DNA of 20,093 bases from JBIOJM01 sp044450785. Its GTDB lineage: Bacteria > Planctomycetota > Planctomycetia > Isosphaerales > Isosphaeraceae. Shown piece after piece: positions 15,231 to 20,093 of the stretch. Numbering within the stretch: position 1 is the first letter of the stretch; each line of letters begins with the position of its first letter. The stretch is taken from assembly GCA_044450785.1 (NCBI GenBank), contig JBIOJM010000173.1:1-20093 (forward strand), in the 5' to 3' direction. The notes beneath the pieces are model-generated. The model ran no database searches. It saw only the letters and a list, made by a program, of their open reading frames with translations, and had not been told where the DNA came from. Both the position numbers and the translations under genes were made by a program.

Positions 15231-16607
15231 ATGTCCACTTTCGGCACCCATGCCGACGCTCTGGTGTTCTTCGGGGCGACCGGCGACCTGGCCTACAAGA
15301 AGGTCTTCCCCGCGCTCCAGACACTGATCCAGCACGGGCATCTGGACGCGCCGATCGTCGGGGTCGCCAAGGCGGGCTGGGACCTGGAACAGTTTCGAGC
15401 TCGGGCCCGCGACAGCGTCGAGAAACACGGCGGAATCGACGAAGCGGCTTTCGACAAGTTGATCGAGCGGCTCCGCTACGTCGACGGCGACTATCATGTT
15501 TCGTCCACCTTTGACCAGCTACGGCAAGCCCTGGGCGAGGCGCAACGCCCACTGCACTACCTGGCGATCCCTCCCAGCCTGTTCGGCATCGTGGCGGAAC
15601 ATCTGGCCCAATCCGGCTGCGCCCAGAACGCCCGAGTCGTGATCGAGAAGCCGTTCGGTCGCGACCTGGAGTCCGCCCGCGAGCTGAACCGAATCCTCCA
15701 TGAGAGGTTCGAGGAAACGGCCATCTTCCGGATCGACCATTACCTTGGCAAGGAACCGGTCCTCAACATCCTGTTCTTCCGATTCGCGAACCAGTTCCTC
15801 GAGCCGGTCTGGAACCGCAACTGCATCGAGAGCGTCCAGATCACCATGGCCGAGAGCTTTGGCGTCGAGGGGCGCGGTTCATTCTATGAAGAAGCCGGCG
15901 CGATCCGCGACGTGATCCAGAACCACATGCTCCAGGTGGTCGCCATGTTGACGATGGAGCCACCCGGCAGCAATTCGCCGGACGGCGTCCGGGACGAGAA
16001 GGCCAAGGTGCTGCGGGCGATCCGGCCCTTGGGGTCAGCCAGCGTCGTCCGGGGACAGTATCGCAGCTACCGCCAGGAAACGGGAGTCGCGCGCGACTCC
16101 GAGGTCGATACGTTCGCCGCGGTAAGACTGGAGCTCGACTCGTGGCGCTGGTCGGGTGTGCCGATCTTGATCCGAGCCGGAAAACGCCTGGCCAAGACCG
16201 CGACCGAGGTCATGGTGCAGTTCCACTCTCCGCCCCAGCGGTTCATCGCCAGGCAGTCGCTGGACCATCCGCACAACTACATCCGCATTCGATTCAGTCC
16301 CGACGAGCTGATCGCTGTTGGTGCCGTGGTGCGCAAGGAGGGGGAGGACGAGGAATTGGAGCCGGTCGAGCTCTTGGTCAGCCGGCAATCGCCCGACGAG
16401 GTCCCTCCCTACGCCCGGCTCCTTCAATCCGCGATGGCCGGCGATTCCAGCCTTTTCGCACGTGCGGATGCCGTGGAAGCGCAGTGGCGGATCGTCGAGC
16501 CGGTGCTCGGCGACAATGCCCGGCCGTTCTTTTACGAGCCGGGGAGCTGGGGGCCGCGCGAGGCGAACCAGCTCCTGCCCGGCGGCGACGAGTGGCACAA
16601 CCCCTGA
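15231..16607 (+). CDS. zwf: Glucose-6-phosphate 1-dehydrogenase
   Basis: A protein of 458 aa, first enzyme of the oxidative pentose-phosphate pathway. The start at 15231 has a GGGAG ribosome-binding site. The nucleotide-binding GATGDLAYKK lies at residues 15-24, VVIEKPFGRDL follows, and the active-site RIDHYLGKE spans 167-175 with Asp169, His170 and Lys174. The C-terminal part shows EEAGAIRDVIQNHMLQ and WRWSGVPILIRAGKRLAKTATEV. It is slightly shorter than the roughly 490 aa of E. coli Zwf. The gene order gnd-zwf suggests coordinated expression. No 6-phosphogluconolactonase gene is in the window. Confidence 0.94.
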   Translation: MSTFGTHADALVFFGATGDLAYKKVFPALQTLIQHGHLDAPIVGVAKAGWDLEQFRARARDSVEKHGGIDEAAFDKLIERLRYVDGDYHVSSTFDQLRQALGEAQRPLHYLAIPPSLFGIVAEHLAQSGCAQNARVVIEKPFGRDLESARELNRILHERFEETAIFRIDHYLGKEPVLNILFFRFANQFLEPVWNRNCIESVQITMAESFGVEGRGSFYEEAGAIRDVIQNHMLQVVAMLTMEPPGSNSPDGVRDEKAKVLRAIRPLGSASVVRGQYRSYRQETGVARDSEVDTFAAVRLELDSWRWSGVPILIRAGKRLAKTATEVMVQFHSPPQRFIARQSLDHPHNYIRIRFSPDELIAVGAVVRKEGEDEELEPVELLVSRQSPDEVPPYARLLQSAMAGDSSLFARADAVEAQWRIVEPVLGDNARPFFYEPGSWGPREANQLLPGGDEWHNP

Positions 16608-16613
16608 CGCGAT

Positions 16614-16745
16614 TCAGGGCGCGAGCAGGGGCGGAATGGGGCAGCCCAGGCAATCCGAGACGGCCCGCAACAGCTCACACTCTTCGACCGTCACGCTGGC
16701 ATCGACGCAGGTGCGGGCGGCACACGCTCCCAGGTAATGATTGAG
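16614..16745 (-). pseudogene. Probable remnant: C-terminal TerB-like tail of an M48-type metallopeptidase
   Basis: Read on the minus strand, a frame ending at TGA 16616-16614 encodes LNHYLGACAARTCVDASVTV, continuing EECELLRAVSDCLGCPIPPL and a short end. From memory this closely resembles the TerB-like C terminus of planctomycete M48 metallopeptidases (the ACAAC...ADG.VTVEEAELLRAIADALGCPMPP pattern). No upstream domain follows; the frame stays open only into the antisense of ndh up to about 16772. It therefore looks like a leftover 3' end between zwf and ndh. The family assignment is not verified. Confidence 0.5.
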
Positions 16746-16753
16746 GAGGACCC

Positions 16754-18052
16754 GTGGGGAGTGCTCGAGAATCCCAGGTCGTCATCGTGGGTGCGGGCTT
16801 TGGCGGGCTGGCCGCGGCGCGTGGGCTGCGCCGTGCCCCGGTGCGGATCACGATCATCGACCACTCCAATCATCACCTGTTTCAGCCCCTGCTGTACCAG
16901 GTGGCGACGGCCGCGCTCAGCCCGGCCGACATCGCCGCGCCGATCCGCCGGATCTTCCGGCATCAGTCGAACGTCACGGTGATGCTGGCCGAAGCCACGG
17001 CCGTGAACGTGCCGGAGAAACGGGTCGTGCTGGCCGACGGCTTTGCCGAGTACGACTTCCTGATCGTGGCCACGGGTGTGACGCATGCCTATTTCGGCCA
17101 CGACGCCTGGGCCGAGCATGCTGCCGGTTTGAAGACCCTGAAGGACGCTTTGCGAATCCGTCAGCGGGTGTTGATGGCATTTGAGGTCGCCGAGCGCGAG
17201 CGTGACGAATCTCGGCGCCGGGCCTGGCTGACCTTCGTGATCGTCGGGGCCGGGCCCACCGGCGTCGAGCTGGCCGGAACACTGGCCGAGGTCTCGCGGC
17301 AGACCCTGGCGCGCGACTTTCGTCACATCGACACGGCCTCGGCCCGCGTGATCCTGGTCGAAGCAAGCCCGCGTGTGCTGGGGACGTACACGGAGGACCT
17401 GTCGGCCGCGGCCCGCAAACAGCTCGAATCGCTGGGCGTCGCCGTGTGGACCGGGGTCCAGGTCACCGGCGTTGACGCCGACGGGGTCTGGATCGGGCCC
17501 GAGCGCATCCTTGCCCGGACCGTCCTCTGGGCCGCCGGGGTTGCCGGCTCGCCCCTGGCCATGACGCTCGGAGCCCCGCTCGACCGCGCCGGACGCGTTC
17601 TGGTTGAACCCGACCTGACCATTCCCGGCCGTGACGACGTCTACGTGATCGGCGACCTTGCCCACCTCGAGCAAGCCGGCCAGTTAGTGCCAGGTATCGC
17701 CCCGGCCGCAATGCAAGAAGGCTGGCATGTCGCCCGGAACGTGATCCGCGCTCTTCGTGGTCAGCCGCGCCAGCCGTTCCGCTACGTGGACAAGGGGATG
17801 CTGGCGACCATCGGCCGAGGTGCCGCCGTCGCTCAGATCGGATCGATCAAAGCATCAGGCTTCCTCGCCTGGCTGCTGTGGCTCTTCGTCCATATCTACT
17901 TCCTCATCGGTTTTCGCAACCGTCTTCTGGTCATGTTTCAGTGGGCGTGGTCGTACATCACCTTCGACCGCGGCGCGCGGCTCATTACCGAGCCGCTCAA
18001 GGAGCCGCTGGTCGAAACGCTCACTGATTCCACGACGTCCGCTCATTCTTGA
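16754..18052 (+). CDS. ndh: Type II NADH:quinone oxidoreductase (NDH-2)
   Basis: A protein of 432 aa, starting at GTG 16754. This start is fixed by a near-perfect GAGGAGG ribosome-binding site and by the dinucleotide-binding strand VVIVGAGFGGLAAARGL (residues 9-25). A second Rossmann motif VIVGAGPTGVELAG lies near residues 162-176, and ARTVLWAAGV and VYVIGDLAHLE are the usual FAD contacts. The quinone-side QEGWHVARNV is present. The C terminus has the hydrophobic/amphipathic segment LLWLFVHIYFLIGFRNRLLV, for membrane attachment on the cytoplasmic face. It oxidises NADH without pumping protons. It follows zwf at 146 bp and may be a separate unit or share the operon. Confidence 0.93.
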   Translation: MGSARESQVVIVGAGFGGLAAARGLRRAPVRITIIDHSNHHLFQPLLYQVATAALSPADIAAPIRRIFRHQSNVTVMLAEATAVNVPEKRVVLADGFAEYDFLIVATGVTHAYFGHDAWAEHAAGLKTLKDALRIRQRVLMAFEVAERERDESRRRAWLTFVIVGAGPTGVELAGTLAEVSRQTLARDFRHIDTASARVILVEASPRVLGTYTEDLSAAARKQLESLGVAVWTGVQVTGVDADGVWIGPERILARTVLWAAGVAGSPLAMTLGAPLDRAGRVLVEPDLTIPGRDDVYVIGDLAHLEQAGQLVPGIAPAAMQEGWHVARNVIRALRGQPRQPFRYVDKGMLATIGRGAAVAQIGSIKASGFLAWLLWLFVHIYFLIGFRNRLLVMFQWAWSYITFDRGARLITEPLKEPLVETLTDSTTSAHS

Positions 18053-18071
18053 AATGGGAGTTTGGGATGAA

Positions 18072-18110
18072 GGAAGCCGGAAATAGCAAAGTATTCTCCC
18101 CGAGGCTTCC
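18072..18110. other. Hairpin between convergent genes
   Basis: GGAAGCC (18072-18078) pairs with GGCTTCC (18104-18110) around a 25-nt loop, midway between the ndh stop and the stop of the leftward KOW-like gene. The position suits transcript ends for both, but the loop is long and no U-run follows. Confidence 0.3.
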
Positions 18111-18122
18111 ATGCCGCCTGTC

Positions 18123-18701
18123 TCACCAGGAATGGAAGGCGGGCTCAGGGATCACCCTGGCTCTGGGATGATCGGCCTTGAACACCGCATCGCCGATTCT
18201 CTTGGCCTTCTCGGTCAAACTTGTCCAGATAACGGGACTAGTCTGGGGATCGCCCAGGCGCGGATCGTATTCCAGATCAACCCTGACTATCTCGAGGTTC
18301 ACACCGCCTGAGTACTCCCATCCTCCAGGTCCTGGTACCATAGGCGGGACCGCCCAGCTCACAACCGGAGTCAGGGAAGCTGTCCACAGGTTCGCATCTT
18401 TCGAACGCTTATATGTGACGTGAAATCCCTGACGCGGCCAGTTCTGCGTCGATAGACCGTTCTCACGGGCGACTTCCGCAGTTGTGATCGCGGGCGCCGG
18501 TTCCAGATCCGCTTCAGGCACCTCGATCGCCGTTCCCCCATCTTCACCCTGATCGATCTGAAGCTGATAGAGGCGGCGCCCTTGCATTCCCACGGGCCCG
18601 CGATCTTCCACGACATGCGCCAGAACCCTCCGAAAACCAACGAGAAAGGAGACCCAATCCCCAAGCCGGAAGCGTGGAGCCAACTTCGTCACGGAACTCA
18701 T
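18123..18701 (-). CDS. Hypothetical protein with N-terminal KOW/SH3-like region, partner of HEPN gene
   Basis: A protein of 192 aa. The start at 18701 is set by a strong GGGAGGA ribosome-binding site. Residues about 9-60 (FRLGDWVSFLVGFRRVLAHV, then VEDRGPVGMQGRRLYQLQI) look like a small KOW/SH3-type barrel. The middle is acidic (EVPEADLEPAP). The C-terminal half contains YKRSKDANLWTASLTPV, a Pro/Gly-rich turn region and a strand-helix tail. There is no signal peptide or membrane segment. It starts 13 bp after the stop of the HEPN gene and is almost certainly co-transcribed. GC is visibly lower than in the metabolic genes. An antitoxin, specificity or RNA-binding role is inferred from context only. 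Confidence 0.7.
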   Translation of the reverse strand: MSSVTKLAPRFRLGDWVSFLVGFRRVLAHVVEDRGPVGMQGRRLYQLQIDQGEDGGTAIEVPEADLEPAPAITTAEVARENGLSTQNWPRQGFHVTYKRSKDANLWTASLTPVVSWAVPPMVPGPGGWEYSGGVNLEIVRVDLEYDPRLGDPQTSPVIWTSLTEKAKRIGDAVFKADHPRARVIPEPAFHSW

Positions 18702-18714
18702 CTTGGTCCTCCCG

Positions 18715-19278
18715 TCACCACGGCGATGTTCCGGTCAGGTTCTGGAGGTGGTGGCGCATCACCTCATTGAACGACCTGGCCAGACGTTGGCACGTCGTGC
18801 GCCATCGCCAGACCTGTCTCAAATGGAGAGTTCCCTTGCCTCTAAAATCTTGGTGCGCGATCGCATTCCGCCAATCGTTCAATTTCACAAGCTGCGTTTT
18901 TCGCACCTCGTTACGAGGATCGTTCATTTCGAGCTCGGTCCAGAAGTCGACGCCGAAACGGCCAAAATCTGCGCCAATGCTCCCAGGCTGGGCATTGGAG
19001 CGATTCAATTGGAGCCCTTGGGTCAACAATTCTCGGATGGAGGCTTGAAAATTCAGGGGCGTCACCTTCGGAACCAGGTACTGCACGCTTTCGGTGTGAA
19101 GGTCGCGGCAATAACCCTGGAATTGCGAAGCCACTAAAACCACGTACGCCTGATTGATCTGCTGTGTCGCGTACCGCCGGCCACGTTTCGTCCCGCCGAT
19201 CGCCGTATGAGCCCGTTCGATCTCATTTAATTCGCTTCTGCGCGTCGTCGTCCACTGCCCGTAAGAAAACGAGGGCAT
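18715..19278 (-). CDS. HEPN-domain protein (RiboL-PSP-HEPN-like), putative ribonuclease
   Basis: A protein of 187 aa from the ATG at 19278; a TTG directly upstream could add one residue. The mostly helical protein shows the pattern of HEPN proteins related to the RiboL-PSP group: an early helix AYVVLVASQFQGYCRDLH (about 45-62), then a late helix with LNDWRNAIAHQDF. There the R-x4-H motif is Arg137, Asn138 and His142, the residues that cut RNA in HEPN nucleases. Its ATG shares one base with the stop of an upstream ORF fragment (TGATG). The downstream KOW-like gene follows after 13 bp. Lower GC than neighbours suggests horizontal acquisition. Toxin, abortive-infection or a non-catalytic role are all possible. 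Confidence 0.75.
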   Translation of the reverse strand: MPSFSYGQWTTTRRSELNEIERAHTAIGGTKRGRRYATQQINQAYVVLVASQFQGYCRDLHTESVQYLVPKVTPLNFQASIRELLTQGLQLNRSNAQPGSIGADFGRFGVDFWTELEMNDPRNEVRKTQLVKLNDWRNAIAHQDFRGKGTLHLRQVWRWRTTCQRLARSFNEVMRHHLQNLTGTSPW

Positions 19279-19451
19279 CAAATCATCCCGATCAGTCGCG
19301 GAATCGTCGTTTGAGGCACGGCGAAGTAGGCCACGCCTTCCCTCACCAGACAGGATGAAACACCGGCTTCAAAGCCATGCGGGAGCGGCACTGCGGTCGC
19401 CTTGCCTACCCGCCCTGAAAGTTCGATCAGTCGTTCCTGACCCGATCGATC
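19278..19451 (-). pseudogene. ORF fragment of 57 codons coupled to the HEPN gene
   Basis: A minus-strand frame between TAG (19452-19454) and TGA (19278-19280) encodes GKATAVPLPHGFEAGVSS and then LVREGVAYFAVPQTTI, ending LIGMI. It looks protein-like but has no ATG; GTG codons exist inside. The stop overlaps the HEPN ATG as TGATG, which is the layout of coupled genes. It may be the 3' end of a disrupted first gene of the module, a small gene with an unusual start, or chance. No family recognised. Confidence 0.35.
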
Positions 19452-19531
19452 CTAACGCGCCGCGACCCGCGCGCTAAGCCGAGATGAAATCATCGAACAA
19501 GGGCGGTGCGCCGCACGTGGAGTCAAACGCC

Positions 19532-19741
19532 GACGCCTCCACGCGCGCGAGGGGCCATCGTGATCCCGCGCCGTGTCGAATTCGCCTTTGCCGACGCCTC
19601 CACGCGCGCGAGGGGCCATCAGCCGATCGTTCTCATCGCCTTGCTGCGCACTGGACGACTCCACGCGCGCGAGGGGCCGTCGGATCTGCCGACCCACTGC
19701 TCTGTCACCCCGCGACGCCTCCACGCGCGCGAGGGGCCGTC
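19532..19741 (+). CRISPR. Short CRISPR-like array: four 28-nt repeats, three spacers, no cas genes
   Basis: Repeats lie at 19532-19559, 19593-19620, 19654-19681 and 19714-19741. They share GACGCCTCCACGCGCGCG followed by AGGGGCC and RTC; the third has one substitution (GACGA), and the third and fourth end GTC instead of ATC. Spacers are 33, 33 and 32 nt and unrelated to one another. The repeat has CCTC/GAGG arms placed like the stem of type I-E repeats, and the 28-nt repeat with 32-33-nt spacer geometry fits type I-E. The period of 61 or 60 is not coding. The two identical repeats are on the left, which suggests a left-hand leader in the plus orientation. No Cas protein is in the window, so the array is orphan here or its cas genes lie to the right. 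Confidence 0.68.
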
Positions 19742-19955
19742 TCGATCGCTCGGCTCGCGAGGGCTTCCGGATCGGGCAAATGCCCAAGCCATGCGCTTGA
19801 CCGCCGCCACGCCGCGGCTCGTCACTCACGTTGTGAGTCGACGATGCGCTGTCATGCCGACCGTCCCGCCTGTTGGATTCAAGCATGCGGCAACGGAGCG
19901 ACTCGACCGCACTAAGGCGACCGGCGGATGGAAACATACCCAGGACCGAGCGATT
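19742..19955. other. Non-coding stretch after the array
   Basis: No gene is supported. It holds small palindromes only, for example ACTCAC/GTGAGT (19824-19829 with 19833-19838, 3-nt loop) and GGGCA/TGCCC near 19774-19785. It is not AT-rich, so it is a poor candidate for a CRISPR leader. Confidence 0.4.
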
Positions 19956-19982
19956 GTAGGACGGATTGCCAATCCGTCCTAC
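19956..19982. repeat. Perfect 13-bp palindromic REP-like hairpin beginning GTAG
   Basis: GTAGGACGGATTG (19956-19968) and CAATCCGTCCTAC (19970-19982) are exact inverted copies around a single C. In cell RNA the inner bases would form the loop. It starts with GTAG, as does the cloverleaf element at 3904, the tetranucleotide that marks REP sequences mobilised by RAYT-type transposases. Similar GTAGGACGGATT palindromes are, from memory, dispersed in planctomycete genomes. Confidence 0.8.
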
Positions 19983-20013
19983 GGTGAATTTGCATCTGAC
20001 GGTCGCCTATACC

Positions 20014-20093
20014 TTACGCGGCCATAAGTGCGACATCATCGAATTGCTGGAAATTGAGCGTCATCAACGAGGCCAGTGGCTCGGCATACTTGG
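20014..20093 (-). CDS. 3' end of a hypothetical protein (cut by window edge)
   Basis: The minus-strand frame ending at TAA (20014-20016) reads KYAEPLASLMTLNFQQ and then FDDVALMAA, with no stop up to the right edge. It has protein-like composition and regular helix-like spacing, but only 25 residues are visible and the family is not recognised. The GTAG palindrome lies 31 bp beyond its stop. Confidence 0.5.
   Translation of the reverse strand, partial: KYAEPLASLMTLNFQQFDDVALMAA

Noticed and set aside
16602..16619. CCCTGA/TCAGGG hairpin over the zwf stop codon as intrinsic terminator
   Set aside because: The stem is only 6 bp, overlaps the stop codon and has no following U-run.
16691..17674. 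A 327-codon minus-strand frame opposite ndh
   Set aside because: Low-complexity Gly/Asp/Arg-rich shadow of the ndh reading frame with no recognisable domain.
19452..19937. Protein-coding frames through the repeat array
   Set aside because: The repeat period of 61/60 shifts frame at each unit, and the frames are Arg/Ala-rich shadows; a CRISPR-like array fits better.

Overview
The window is GC-rich bacterial DNA that looks planctomycete, most likely the Isosphaeraceae/Gemmataceae side. This rests on a secreted DUF1080 (3-keto-disaccharide hydrolase-type) protein, a double TIGR03067-domain protein, several small conserved hypotheticals of planctomycete flavour, long spurious antisense ORFs from high GC3, and dispersed palindromic repeats starting with GTAG. 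No rRNA, tRNA, integrase or transposase gene was found.

Layout. 1-300: tandem 90-bp repeats and a large hairpin, no gene. 301-3547: minus-strand genes for a DUF1080 protein, a DCC thiol-disulfide oxidoreductase-like protein, a short orphan HicB-like antitoxin, a conserved hypothetical, a three-TM membrane protein and a 76-residue hypothetical. 3548-4111: non-coding, holding an inverted repeat and a perfectly base-paired cloverleaf palindrome. 4112-6938: a secreted propeller-like protein (+), a TIGR03067 protein (-), a gamma-carbonic-anhydrase-like protein (+) and a small hypothetical (-). 6937-10086: an overlapping operon for an Ada/AraC/AlkA fusion, an O6-alkylguanine-DNA alkyltransferase and a beta-lactamase-fold serine hydrolase. 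10218-12370: an overlapping AAA ATPase + HNH nuclease pair resembling Septu (PtuA/PtuB) anti-phage defence. 12407-13564: a PI-PLC-like secreted protein. 13686-18052: a promoter and a plus-strand cluster DUF202-gnd-zwf, then a type II NADH dehydrogenase, with an antisense gene remnant between zwf and ndh. 18123-20093: an accessory-looking region with lower GC, holding a KOW/SH3-like protein coupled to a HEPN protein, an ORF fragment, a four-repeat CRISPR-like array, a GTAG palindrome and the 3' end of another gene.

The genes form three functional groups. The first is alkylation-damage repair (AlkA-type glycosylase plus Ogt). The second is the oxidative pentose-phosphate step (G6PDH plus 6PGDH), close to an NADH-oxidising dehydrogenase. 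The third is defence or conflict: the Septu-like pair, the HEPN module, the CRISPR-like array and the orphan HicB. The best candidates for under-described biology are the HEPN/KOW-like pair beside the mini-array, the AAA-HNH pair with its unusual Walker A motif, and the cloverleaf repeat at 3907-4002. Functional assignments come from motif reading and memory of families; no database search was run.
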